From: Anisakis pegreffii
Taxonomy: Eukaryota; Nematoda; Chromadorea; Rhabditida; Anisakidae
Direction of reading: 5' to 3'
DNA: 64,000 nucleotides
Assembly: GCA_035041965.1 (NCBI GenBank)
Contig: JAPYMA010003046.1
Location: forward strand, 32,197 to 96,196
Below are positions 50,901 through 62,700 of this stretch, one piece after another (the first letter of the stretch is position 1; the number at the start of each line of letters is the position of its first letter). The notes below the pieces were generated by a model that worked only from the letters and a program-made list of their open reading frames with translations, was not told where the DNA came from and made no database searches. The position numbers and the translations under genes are program-made.

Positions 50901-53012
50901 TATTTAACTATATGATCAAGTGTTAATCAGTCGTCGAACTTTCACTTCTATAATCTTTTCGGAGTTAAGTCAATAAATGTGCATGTGACTGGAATGAAAG
51001 AAGGATTGAATTCACAGTGAAATAAATGAAAATTGGAAACAATCCGGAGTCAAGTCAATAAAAAAATAAAGAATTTCAAATTTAAGTTCAACCAACGACA
51101 CCGAATATAAACGAGAATATGCCACTTAGTGGACGAAAACATTTAACTTTAGAAGATGGCAAAGTGGTCCAGTATTGGCGAGATAAGGGTCTGACGTTAC
51201 AGAAAATCGCCGAAAAATTACAAGTGAGAATCGCTGTTGAGTCGTTTTTTTGTGTTAAATTTTGCTTGATTTCATTCATTTCATTTCCGTTGATACATAA
51301 CTAACCCGCAAACTGCATGATAAGTTGCAGATGTGCATAAGTTTATGACTTTTGATGATTATCTTATCAGTTAGTTCTTATTAGTTAGTTGAAGTTTTAT
51401 CGCAAGGAATGGCAACACGAAAGAATCAATCTTGCAGATGCCAATGTCATCATGCTATCGTGCCATGAAACGCTATCAAGTATCGCAGAAGGCGAGTATG
51501 ATAATGACGAACGACAAAACACCAACCTCATCGTCAAGCACGTGCACTTCAACGGCCAATATCATCACATCGACCACAACCACTCCTATTGATTCCCTTA
51601 TCGATATCGATAATCGCACTATCACCAAATCTACCTCTGAACTTCTTCTCGGCATGGTCAATGCATCCATGGTAATGTAATTCAGTTGCTCTCATATCAC
51701 TATTGCTGTCGTCGTATTCATAATGAAGGTTGTAATTGCAGAATAATTTGCCTTCATCATCGAATGGAAATTTATCTCTGAATACTTCCGAACGAGTCAA
51801 TAATACATCGCTTTCATCCGTTAGCAATATCGAATCGTCTATCTCTGAGTTGTTAGGTATGTTACATTTATACTTTCGTTTTCCATTCGCGATTAGCTTT
51901 GTTATTAGTGCATAATCATATCTTGTTACTGTTATCCATTCTTGTTATTACAATTATTACTGTTAATGTAAAACTGTTATTATTGGTGTAAACTATTACT
52001 ACTGTTATTGTAAATTCATCACAATAAAAACTGCAGCAGAAGAACGTCGACGTAAACCGAAACAAAGTCCCTACTGGGCATTTATATTGCCGAGCAGTCG
52101 ACCGAATATCTACCAATGCATATTATGTGGTCTTGAGATGCAGTGCCCGAGTGCTTGGAATGTTTCGCAGCATATGAAGATGCGTCATCCGGATATACGT
52201 CAGGTTCGTTATTGTCGTTGTTCATCCTTTAACTTTTGATTTTCTTGAATGTTCGTTAACGTTATTGTGTATCTTTGTATTAGCTTCGTTCTGTTCCTTT
52301 GTTATTGTTGATCATTACGATTATTATTAACTACTGTTTTTTGTGTTTTTAATTGCATTTGTACGATTGTCATCCTTGAATTCATTAACATTCTTGGTAT
52401 ATGTGCGTCGATATTTCAGGAAATAAAAAACAGTGAAGCGCAAAAGAAAATCAAAACACCGAAAGAAGATCCTGAAATTTCATCGGTGAGTGTTTCATTC
52501 TGCTCAATGAATTCGACAGGAATTCCATTTCTGAAATATGAGAAAAGTTATGTATACCGTTGCATTCATCTTAATATCATATTGTGTTTAATGGGAATAG
52601 CTGTAGTTGTAACAGTGATGATTTCAGCAATTTTTTAAACTTTTATTTATGGTTGGCACTACTTTGCCCGGTAGCTTTTTGATTCATTTGACATTGTCAT
52701 GCTAAGTTGATTTTTTGTCATTTTCGATGTTTTCATTTGTGATTTTGTTGGAATAAGTAATTTTAGCAATCAAAGAAAGAGACTTTTCAGAATCTTTTCA
52801 TAGCCGCATCGCACTCTCGAACGTCCAGCAATTCGCACTCACCAGTTCCAGTCTCACAGGAAACGAACTACGTTCTGCAAACAATTAAAGAGAAACTCGA
52901 ATGGGCTGCTCTTAAAATGACCTCATCGACCGATACCGAAGAGATAATTTCACTTATGAAGGTTATGTCAAGTGGTTTAACACTTCTCAAGCAATTCTCA
53001 CCTCAGCAGTAA
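47961..53012 (+). CDS. Nuclear protein with two HTH modules and a BED-like zinc finger (11 exons, 498 aa)
   Basis: Exons 47961-48080, 48675-48825, 49190-49266, 49969-50076, 50793-50868, 51087-51223, 51438-51671, 51742-51856, 52037-52203, 52420-52485 and 52767-53012, with all phases consistent (1497 nt). Order: acidic N-terminus (1-90); module 1 (about 92-140, VKFLKEQGLTFRTISERLN then VPITNCHTAIKKLRLP); basic stretch (RIKKRQQEM); module 2 (about 185-240, VVQYWRDKGLTLQKIAEKLQ then MPMSSCYRAMKRYQ); Ser/Thr-rich linker (245-340); finger (353-390) with Trp353, C367, C370, H385 and H390 (C-x2-C-x14-H-x4-H); and a helical C-terminus (EKLEWAALKM). The modules resemble homeodomain-like HTHs of the transposase/Psq kind and the finger is BED- or C2H2-like. 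It probably binds DNA; it may be a regulator or a domesticated transposon protein. I do not recognise an ortholog. Introns 3 and 5 end in AAG. The exon 5 acceptor is the least certain. Confidence 0.85.
48365..48411. repeat. Perfect 22-bp hairpin in intron 1 of the HTH/BED gene
   Basis: The arm at 48365-48386 (begins AATTTTCCCTTATC) has an exact reverse complement at 48390-48411, with a 3-nt loop (ACA). It lies inside an intron whose 48180-48360 part is more GC-rich than its surroundings, so it may mark the end of a small insertion. Confidence 0.8.
49401..49427 (+). repeat. (ATT)n microsatellite
   Basis: About nine ATT units in intron 3 of the HTH/BED gene. Confidence 0.85.
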
Positions 53013-53890
53013 TAATTACTGACATTATTCTCTCTTCATTCATATTCTGTTGAATATATTCGTTTATTACTCACTATCACTGTTGTCATTCATTGATCCA
53101 TTGTTATTCTCAATATGTCATTCATTTTCATTAGTCATAATCGTATTCTGGGACAGTTCGCTTAACCACAAAAATCCTTTGTGCACATTTAACAGAGAAC
53201 CAAATCAGAACCCAATATACCTTTGTATATAATCGAATGAACTGTCCAAGAATGCCACAGCATCGTTTCGTTTGTCATCATTTATTACTTGCTTTTGCGG
53301 TGCATCGTTGTTTCATCGGTGCTTCCTTTTGACTCACTCAGTTCGAGAGGAGTTAAAAAACTATTCAAATACCTCGTTGAAGGAGATCCGACAATAATTT
53401 TTTGTTGCGAAATGCATCTAAAATATTTTGTCTTCATTGTTGTGGTCTCTAAATGATCATCAATCAGCATTCTAATTTGTTTTATTCGCTTCGTTTTGTT
53501 GTATCCTCATTAATAGGATGGTTGTTTGTTTTGTTGTTGTGTTCGCCGTTGAGCTATGCTACTGAATACCATTTGCGATTCCGTTTTTTGAATTGATATT
53601 AACTGATTGCTAACGATACTTGAAACGAGCAAAATTTTCGTTGTTTTTTGTTGTAACTTTATCAGTGAAAGTATTAATCTTATATCGATCTTGTCCCAAT
53701 TCCTACGATACACAGCCATTCTAATATGACCATCATTTGAATCGTTATCGTTGCAAATAAGTCTTCAGAAAATTAATTTCGTTTATTGTTTACTTGTCTT
53801 TCATTCCAAAATTCATATCTTCTCTTCTGATTCAATCCATCTTTGTTGGTAATATTTCGTCGAACAGTAGTGGATAATAAGTAAGCGAGC
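53013..53890. other. 3' flank of the HTH/BED gene
   Basis: Contains the probable 3' UTR and no further exon. Short ORFs on both strands overlap one another and are judged noise. Confidence 0.4.
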
Positions 53891-53895
53891 AACCA

Positions 53896-54314
53896 ATGGA
53901 CCATTCAAAAAATGCACTGATCAGTGAGTGTGTCTTTGGCCATATTTTGGTTGAAGGTTCAAAGGTAGTGATTTCCACATGTGAGAGGGAAATTTCTAGC
54001 GCATACCTAATTCTGCTTGGAACTGAGTTTAATCACGGCTTGATCGTTCATCGGAATATTTGTTCCAACGAATAGATCAATCTGTAATTGACAACCCAAC
54101 CCGTAAAGATCGGTATCTATCATGTGGTTGTGACTCCTCGAAAACAGATTGCTATCAGCTCCTCAATCAAATTGTTATGATGATTCCTTTGGAAATGTTC
54201 ATGCGGCCAAACTCATATAATCGGTCAACAGTTGTAATACATAATAAAAGCAGTAATAATATAATTGAGTGTGTCTTCCCTTCGTTCGATCATCTACTTC
54301 TGTTTTGCCTTTAA
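53896..54314 (+). pseudogene. Possible broken ORF of unknown function
   Basis: An ATG at 53896 opens 59 codons (MDHSKNALISECVFGH, GSKVVISTCEREISS, YLILLGTEFNHG), ending at a TAG at 54073. A different frame, open from about 54035, continues with LDRSSEYLFQRIDQS, then RKDRYLSCGCDSSKTD, to a stop at 54312. One frame change would give about 140 residues. No donor/acceptor pair joins them convincingly. It could be a decayed gene, two exons or chance; no family is recognised. Confidence 0.25.
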
Positions 54315-54319
54315 GTCTT

Positions 54320-57300
54320 TTCATAATGAATTAATTCAGTTCAGATGGTAGTATTGTTGTTGAACAAACGATGAGATTAATGTTCTCTTGTTTGTGTTAT
54401 TCATTTGTTCATTTCATTGATTGTTTGTTTGTTTCTGAATATTGTTCATTCATTTGCATTATTTAGTGCTATATGATCTCTTATTTTCGTTACTTTATCA
54501 TTGTATGCTTTGATATGATATCGTTTTGATTCATACACCGTTGTGGCGTGTGAATGTCGATGAGAGAAGCGTTGTTCCATCAGTGAAATTGCTGTATGAC
54601 ACTTTATCAACAGTAAGAAATCGTGAATGTCTCGTACTGTCAAGTGAGGGAAATTCAGAAAGTTTTTAGATACTAGAATTGAACCGCGTATACCATTTGG
54701 AATATTTGATATTACTTATCTTCTCAAATCTCTGTTATTAATCGTTTTTATTTTATTCAGCTTTATTCGATTGGATTTGTTCGATATTTGATGATTCCTT
54801 TTTCGATGGATAATTATCATTTTCATTTCATTATTCATGTACCACTTATACATAATTATTGTTGCGTCATGTCTATCACTTAACTTGATCTCTGCTGGCA
54901 GAGTGACCCGAAAAGAATTATTTTCATCTTTCGCTGAAGAAGTGTATCTGACGAAATTCTATCGACCCAAATTTTTGTGAGATACCAAGAATCACACCAA
55001 CTGATGCATGTGTTAGTTTCTAGGCAAACTTTCAGCGTGAAAATAAGAATCCATTTAGAGGGATAGCAATAAGTTCTATTACAGAGACGTTTACATGAGT
55101 GAAAAAATAGTTTGAGAGTATATTTTGAATAGAAATTGTTTCGTTTCTAGTTTTGTATCAGTTCACTTGTGCGTATGTGTGTATGTGTCACTCATGTTCT
55201 GAAGCAATAGAATATTTCCAAAGTTCCAAATGATTTCATTCATCATCTCTGTTCATTGCAGCTGCTATAATACCTCTGTATTCTTTTCGGGTTCAATTCT
55301 CGGCTAATGGTCATGCAAATTTGGACTTGAATTTGTTTTTGATTAGTTGATTGATCGATTGATATTTTTGACACTCGTTTTGATGTCTTAAACAGTTCCA
55401 TTCAGTTACCTCATTTATTCATTTCGACATGTTTTTTGTTTTGTCTTTATGGTCAATTAATTCCCCAAATAAATGTGTCTCTTTGGAATCAATCATATGA
55501 TATGTTTGTTTGTCACGTTCAATCAGAAACTTTCATCGAGTGATGATGATTGCTTTTGCAAATTTTACTCCGCAAAACTTCACAAAAGTGGCACAAATCC
55601 AAGCAGTTATTCATTTGTTCAGTTGAAAGTAGTTGATGATTAGGATTGATCTGAAATTCGTTACGACAAATCAAATACATCCAATATGAGCGAATGTTAC
55701 AATGGAAGATTTCCTCAGCCTCATGCAAGTAATAACAGCAAGAGGGCATTTGCGTTATGGAAGGATGCAGCTCGAGTTGCGAAATGCTCTTTTGTGTTTC
55801 GATCATTCAACTGTGTCTGAAACAATTTTGTGGTTATTTCTTGGCTATCTGATCTAATTTTTGAGATACTTGCGGTAGGATGACAGCTACTTCCGAATGT
55901 CGAAAATTTTTTGCTATCTCATGAATGATTTTTCTTCAACGTAAGAATTTATAAAAAAAATTCATCTATTTTTGGAGATGATTTCAGTCAGCAGCACTTA
56001 TTGAATCTAACAGTTTTTGAATTGTCGATTATGACATTGTACCGTTCAATCAAGTTCTTTGAAAATGCAAGATGTAGCACGCTTGTTTCGTTTTCATGAA
56101 AACGTTCGGAATAATAAATACTTCGAATCGTAAGAACATTAGATTTGTTGTCACACGGCAAATTGGAACTGTTCAGTTATTCATTTGTCGTTATTAATAA
56201 CGACGAACTGCAACCCTCTGTTTATTTAGCACAGTAAATAACGAGGATTAGTACAGTTCATAGAAAGAAACAATGTTTTGTCGAGAGTTGCAGCAAAACA
56301 CTTGACAGCAGCAGTTTTATTTTTCAACAACTTGAATGAACGGTAATGATTGAAGTAGTGACAGCTCACGAGTATTGATAAGTTATTAGAGCAATAGTGA
56401 TAAAGCAACAATGATAATAATGATAAGCGGGTGTTGATGAACGATTCAATATGTTAGCACTTAAGATCGAACTTTTGGAATAGTATTATTAAAACAAATT
56501 CAACTTCGTTCAAGTTCGAATGGTCTTTATAACATTTCTTTCTTCAACCACAATATAATGCACATTCGGAAGCGGATCATATAATTACTAAATGTAATAT
56601 GATAATCGTTTCATGCGGATGAAACAGACATGTTGGGCGTTTATCCAAGAGATGGGAGGCTGATATCGTCGAATGGAAAAGTAGGTCATGGAAATGGGGA
56701 ATGAAGGATAGAAAAATAAGAAGAGCATGGTGTGGTCGGCGTCATAATAGCTGAAGATCCGGCCGACTAAAGTTATTGTCTTATTAAAGTGATGAACGCA
56801 ACGCAATAATGATAGTCATGAAAACTCTTAAGTCAAAAACAGCTAAGTCACCGAAAGATGTCTTTCAACAATTCAATTCAATCGCTTGTAATTAATGTTT
56901 TTGCGAACAACCTTTCGATCATCAGAGAATGACATACTGTCCATCTTCGCTAAAGCATCCTCATACTAAAACAGCGACATCAAAATGTTTGAAACCCCAT
57001 AACCTTGTTAATAGCAAATGACACATCTAGCAGTAACATACAGTTATGAATAAACAATGAAATAACAATGAATGAATTTAAATTTTTTATCGAGTAGTTT
57101 GACTGATCAGCAATGACCCAACTGATGATTTTTTTTCCCTTGTGCACTGCATTGTACACCAAAAGTAAAATGAAAATCCGGCTTGCGTTATGACGAATAA
57201 TAAGAACGCTCATTCCTAATGCAATGCAATGAAATGAACAGCAACTTAATAACTCAGTTCTAGGTGATACTTCAGGAACTCAACAATTTCTCGGCAACCA

Positions 57301-57360
57301 GTAAAAGTCTTTTGACAAAACAGAAACTTTCTGAAGTTAGAGAATCTGTCGAATTCGCAT
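54320..57360. other. Gene-poor interval
   Basis: No exon chain was found. An 18-bp palindrome lies at 56187-56204 (GTCGTTATTAATAACGAC). The minus ORF at 55519-55806 (95 aa) has no splice context or domain. Confidence 0.35.
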
Positions 57361-57590
57361 ATATAAAGAAACGAGCCTGTTGCAATCAGTTTTCAGCGCG
57401 CGTAATGCGGAACTGATCTGATCTTAACACAGCCATTCGCGGATGCTGAACGGCATCGGCGATGGCTCAGAGGTACAGTCCCAATTGGTAATTGGTACGT
57501 TGCGGGTTGGACTCCTTTTTGCGGAGGAAAGTTTGGCTCGAAACCGACTGGTGTATCAATGTCATTGATGGTGCGAAACTGAGCCATGGT
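57359..57590 (+). repeat. tRNA-like SINE relic or small Pol III-type element
   Basis: TATATAAAG at 57359 is followed by an internal pair resembling box A (GATGGCTCAGAGGTAC, about 57461) and box B (CGGGTTGGACTCC, about 57502) at tRNA-like spacing. The D-stem does not pair, so it is not a functional tRNA. The 3' part GGCTCGAAACCGACTGGTG (about 57534) resembles GGCTCGAAACCAATTGGTG at about 2028, near the 3' side of ubc-12, which hints at a dispersed family. Confidence 0.35.
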
Positions 57591-57782
57591 ATAATTTGGC
57601 TTGTATCTAATTACCTATTTATTAGTGAGCGTAGTGTGTTCTGTCGCTTTGGAACATTGTCCAATTGGAAGTTCTGTGCAAATTTTACTTGGTCACATTT
57701 GAATAAAGGTGATTAAAGCGAGAGCAGTCAAACCGAAAGTGTGTAAGTTGCGCGATGTGTCAAAGTGCGAATTGTAAGGCTA

Positions 57783-57875
57783 ATGGGCGGATTGTTCCGA
57801 CGAGTTTCGTGGTTTTTCAGAAGCGGTTTGCCTGACTTCATTAAACGAAAAGTTCGTTGGTATTTTTTGCATTAA
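57783..57875 (+). CDS. Possible 30-aa basic peptide ORF
   Basis: The ATG at 57783 opens MGGLFRRVSWFFRSG, then LPDFIKRKVRWYF, and stops at TAA 57873. It is basic and aromatic and starts with Met-Gly-Gly. It lies just upstream of the gene starting at 57967. It could be a uORF, a 5' exon or chance. A TTTTTCAG lies inside it (about 57821). Confidence 0.15.
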   Translation: MGGLFRRVSWFFRSGLPDFIKRKVRWYFLH

Positions 57876-57966
57876 GACCTCTCTACATTATTGGTTGTAA
57901 ACAATCGAAGTGAGTGAAATATTGGGTGCAATGAGAAATTCCCTCTAAAAAGATTCTATCCTTCCA

Positions 57967-58891
57967 ATGGAATTCCCACCATTCACCAAAAATCAACTTC
58001 GACTGCAGATGTTGGTGGGTAAGTACTGATTATTTAGAGTAGATTGTCACTCATTTCATTAGATGTTAAAATTTAGACCGTTGAGTTGCTACCATGTCTA
58101 ATCATTACTCCAGTCGAGTTGGAGAACGACCTGCCAAATCTCTTCATTACCGAAATGATCATGCCTGATGAGGTAAACGCTTGCATCACAATCAGTCCGT
58201 TCTGTGATCAATGAATACTGTTCACGATTTCCATGGAAATGATTAAATTCTGTTCGATTACTCCTAACACTGAATGCGTTACGATCACTTAACTCAGGCA
58301 TTGCAATAAGATCATACCATTGCAGCTGAAGGATGATTTTATTGTGAGGATTTCTTGAAGTGATTAAAAGATATTTTAGGACTTACACTGTTCTAAACTT
58401 CACAACAATGGTCATGCCCGTGAATATTTTAATTCACATATCCGATGTTTATTCCTCAAGTGTGCCTTGATAAGACTCAACGCTACTTGTAAAACACTCA
58501 CAATTATTGGAATTCTCTATGAAACTGACGTGCAGACTGAATCGCTTGCTAAAGTTATCTTTTCCAGATTTGTTAGCTGCCCACTAAATGAACTCTTGTG
58601 AACTAGGTAGTAGTCGATGAGCGATCCTGATTTACAGATCGATTTGGATACAGACGATGACCGAATGGGTGTTGTAAAAGAAGGCGAAAAATACGTGAAG
58701 CGAATGAATACGCTTGGTGGTGCCCCAAATTGTTTGCAAATAGTAGATGAAAAAGCATGGTCACGTTATATACCTCCACCTAGGTAGACTAACACCTAAT
58801 TTTTCGTGATCAAATAATTCAAACACCGTCTTTGCTCATGTAAACAAAAATTTCAAAACTGCTTCATTTCAGACCCCATGCTGAACTCTAA
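57967..58891 (+). CDS. Small unidentified gene(s), about 99 aa if single
   Basis: Exon 57967-58018 (MEFPPFTKNQLRLQMLV) has a strong GTAAGT donor, and exon 58114-58172 (ELENDLPNLFITEMIMPDE) a strong GTAAAC donor. Then 58614-58783 (SMSDPDLQIDLDTDDDRMG, VVKEGEKYVKRMNTLGG, CLQIVDEKAWSRYIPPP) and 58873-58891 (RPHAEL, stop). This chain is in phase throughout and gives 99 aa. Alternatives: an 18-nt microexon at 58326-58343 (LKDDFI); or exon 58380-58601, an open 73-codon frame (DLHCSKLHNNGHAREYF onward), ending the first protein, with a separate 61-aa protein starting at ATG 58617. The last part is acidic then basic, with a Pro-rich end. I do not recognise it. That coding exons exist here is likely; how they join is not settled. 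Confidence 0.5.
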
Positions 58892-60640
58892 TGCATTCGA
58901 CTCATTGAGGGACTGACCGTGTCGTGGAAATAATGTTATGATACGATCGGCAATCATCAACCCCAATGCGATTTCTATTCATTTGTTATCAATTGAAATT
59001 TTTTGCTCAAACAATTTTGCTTAACTGTGAACGCATTGTTTTTCAGACACTTCATCATTCCACTCTCGTTATTGTTTTGTACATACACATCTTCGTAATA
59101 AAACTTTGAAGCATGGAAATTCAGCCAAATCTTCAGCATCATTATCATCTCATCACAGTTTTCATCAATATTCCGAAACTGGAGGTAACGGAGCTCCCGG
59201 ACGTGGAAACCACTGCTTTAAGGGCACGCGCCTATCACTTGCCAGTCCAATGAAATGCTCAATCCGGTGTTCATAGAACCGTGATAATTTTCCAGGTGTG
59301 CATCATTGCTTAAATCATAACAGAGTGCTGCACTCTGTGTTATACTCACTAACTGTGATGCATTCTCAAAACAGACACTGAGTTCCGCAGCCTTTCAAAA
59401 TAACTGAACAATCCGACAACAACGACCACCGCCTGTCACAACAAAACACCTTATCGCCCATGTCCAGCCCACATGTACCAGCGTAATCTAACTTTTAACA
59501 GCTCATGCGTCAAAACTGATTTGCTCCCAAAACTGTAATTCAGCATCCGTGACAAAACCAAATACCTATATTGCAGTTAAATTCCCTCAAACTCATCCCC
59601 ACAAAACCACAACGCTCGCTGCCTAGACATCCCTAAACGCAGTGAAATTGACGGATAGTGGCAACTTCATCAAAATGCCGATATATAGTGTGGGGACACA
59701 AATAAAAACATTTATTCAACTGTCACGCCACGGGGCTTTCGTGTTTTGGAAGTTAGTTCATTCTCAGCATAGACGTAAACTTGATGCAACTCAATGATCA
59801 GCTCGGTATATTCGATAATGCTGGCTTGTGCAGAGCCTAAACGAACTTTCTGATTCAGAAATACCACATTCGGAACACCGCAGAATCACATCGAGCAGTG
59901 CTCCCGTTCATTATCCGTGGCGCAACAGTATAATAATATAGCATGAATGAAATAAGCACGAATAAAAAGACAATAATAATTAACGCAATAAAAACAGTAA
60001 ACACAATAAAAACATAAAATAAGAACAATCAACCCAAAACACAATAATCAACAACAAATGGATGATACATAAGACAACACATTCACGAAAACACCGATGC
60101 AACAAAACAACAACACATCATGAGCACAATCAGGCGAATATGCTGCTGGCTGTACAACAATTTTCAATGATTAAACCAATCGAACGATCCAAACTCGGAT
60201 AGCATCAACATTTTATAAAAGTTTACGGTGAATTTGCTTTCCTTAATGCGTCGTACAAATCCCCAACGACTTTATCGATCAACACTCGCATGGCCATATT
60301 TGTTCCCGATTCGGATCACATTATGATGCTACATACAGCTAACTGCGGCTTTCATTTATCTCACAATGTGTGCTCCCAGTTCTAATCAGTTTTCATAGAC
60401 GAAAAGAAATTAATTTCGCAATATATCTTCGATTTCAATCTCTACAAATCGGCACATCCAAGCCTCAAATGAACGTGTGCTGTCAGCCAAGAGAGATGCA
60501 CAACCTTTGAGCATAAACTCGACCGCAGCTACCCAGTGTGGAATAAAAGCTCTTGAGAATGGTCAGTTGTTAATGACAAGGCTGATAACCTTCGAACTTT
60601 GTAGTAATCAGACATCCTCCGACTAAAAGGAAGAAACCTT
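58892..60640. other. Gene-poor interval before the satellite
   Basis: No supported exon. From about 59920 to 60120 the sequence is a low-complexity A/CA-rich stretch (AATAAAAACA-type repeats). Confidence 0.4.
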
Positions 60641-60650
60641 TATCCCAGCT

Positions 60651-62040
60651 GAATGGATTTCTCAAATTCATCAAATAACTTATTAGCTCTTATGACTGAC
60701 AATAGCTGCACTGGCAAGGGAATAAAGATGTCATCATAGAAGTGTATGAATGCCATCATGACACTAGCTAATAGATAAGCTTCGGCGAGTAACCACAAAC
60801 ACCTGAGAGTCGAGTCACCGGTCAGCAACTCGACTCTACAGGTGAGTGGTCCAGGCGAACTTTCCAGACCTACCGCTAACTTCATGAGGCGATTCACACC
60901 CTACGTTCGTGAAACTCAGTTTTATACGGATATTTTTTTTCCTTTTATATGCCAGTGTAGCTATCAAAACAAAACTGAAGAACCTATAATGCCTCTCCTC
61001 TCATTTGAATGGATTTCTCAAAGTTATCAAGTACCTTATTAGCACTAATGACAGACAATAACTGCACTGGCAAGGGAAATAAGGATTGCATCATAGAAGT
61101 GTATGAATGCCATCATGACACTAGCTAATAGATAAGCTTCGGCGAGTAACCACAAACACCTGAGAGATTTCTCCTCATAACACATTTGATAACATTGGAA
61201 CTTTATTCCAGCTGTTATCAAACAGCACTACGAGGAAGACGTTCTTCGAGTCACCAGTCAGCAACTCGTCTCTACAGGATGAGTGGTCCAGGCGAACTTT
61301 CCAGACCTACCGCTAACTTCATAAGGCTATTCATACCCTACGTTCATGAAACTCAGTTTTATGGGGATATTTTTCTTCCTTTTATATGCCAGTATAGCTA
61401 TTAATACAAAACTGAAAAACCTATAATGCCTCTCCTCTCATTTGAATGGATTTCTCAAACTTATCAAGTACCTTATTAGCACTAAGGACGTTCAATAGCT
61501 GCACTGGCATGGGAAATAAGGATGTCATCATAGAAGTGTATGAATGCCATCATGACACTAGCTAATAGATAAGCTTCGGCGAGTTACCACAAACACCTGA
61601 GAGATTTCTCCTCATTTCGCATTTAATAACATTGGAACTTTATTCCAGCTGTCATTAAATAGCACTATGAGCAAGACGTTCTTCGAGTCACCAGTCAGCA
61701 ACTCGTCTCTACAGGAGAGTGGTCCAGGCGAACTTTCCAGACCTACCGCTAACTTCATAAGGCTATTCATACCCTACGTTCATGAAACTCAGTTTTATGG
61801 GGATATTTTTCTTCCTTTTATATGCCAGTATAGCTATTAATTCAAAACTGAAAAACCCATAATGCTTCTCTTCCCATTCGGATGGATTCCTTAAAGTCAT
61901 TAAGAACCTTAATAGACAATAACTGCAGTGGCAAGGGAAATAAGGATTGCATCATAGAAGTGTACGAATGCCATCATGACACTAGCTAATAGATAAGCTT
62001 CGGCGAGTAACCACAAACACCTGAGAGATTTCGCCTTATA
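60651..62040 (+). repeat. Tandem satellite array, about 437-bp unit, four copies
   Basis: GAATGGATTT recurs at 60651, 61007, 61444 and (as GGATGGATT) 61880. GAGTGGTCCAGGCGAACTT recurs at 60844, 61281 and 61717. Unit spacings are about 356, 437 and 436; the first copy lacks about 80 bp around the TTTATTCCAGCTGT segment. All units share the AGATAAGCTTCGGCGAGT block. The fourth copy ends at about 62036. Copies 2 and 3 are the most alike. Confidence 0.9.
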
Positions 62041-62480
62041 GACACATTTAACAACACTGAACTGAGTGAAACGATTTCATATGTGCAAGACAATGGTCAA
62101 CCCGATCATAATTCCCCCCTGTTAAGAGAAAGTGCGCACAGTGAGTCCGGGAACCCTCGTTACCTGAGCAAATGCCCGAAGACACTACTCAGGCCAACTT
62201 ACGCGCATTCCCTATCCCCGGTCAAATCGGCGCCTTTCCCGGGCCGGGAACGCCCGTAATATGTTCCGAAGAATAAATGCCAACGATACTCGGGTAAGTA
62301 TCGCTAGCATATTTTAAGTTGTTTCTCCCCGATTCGCCGAGACTGCCGGTAGGCGGGGAACGCCTGTCGCATTTACCTAAACCTAGCCCCTCTTGCTGGC
62401 AGCTCGACGGGTTGGGATCACCCACGCAATCAAAATATGCTTTTTTAAAAATGACTATTAACTGCACACATGATATCGCA
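62041..62480. other. GC-rich insert between satellite copies
   Basis: This stretch is unrelated to the satellite and clearly more GC-rich (GGGCCGGGAACGCCCG, GGCGGGGAACGCCTG). The GGGAACGCC motif occurs twice (about 62244 and 62356). It splits the fourth copy from the remaining half-copy, so it may be an insertion, but no terminal repeats or target duplication were found. Confidence 0.45.
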
Positions 62481-62700
62481 TCCAACTCAGTTCAGCTGTC
62501 ACTAAACAGCACTACGAGGGAGACGTTCTTCGAATCACCACCTAGCGACTCGACTCTTCGGGTGAGTGGTCCAAGCGAACTTTCCAGACCTACCGCTAAC
62601 TTCATAAGGCGATTCATACCCTACGTTCTTGTAACTTATTTTTACAGGGATAGTTTTCTTTTTTCATATGCCAGTGCAGCTATTATCAACCCCAGTTACA
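62481..62700 (+). repeat. Partial fifth satellite copy
   Basis: Starts with CAGCTGTCACTAAACAGCAC and includes GAGTGGTCCAAGCGAACTTT at 62564, 847 bases from the previous equivalent point. More diverged than copies 2-4. Confidence 0.8.

Noticed and set aside
57455..57520. Possible tRNA gene with box A and box B
   Set aside because: The D-stem and acceptor stem do not pair, so it is listed only as a tRNA-like repeat relic.
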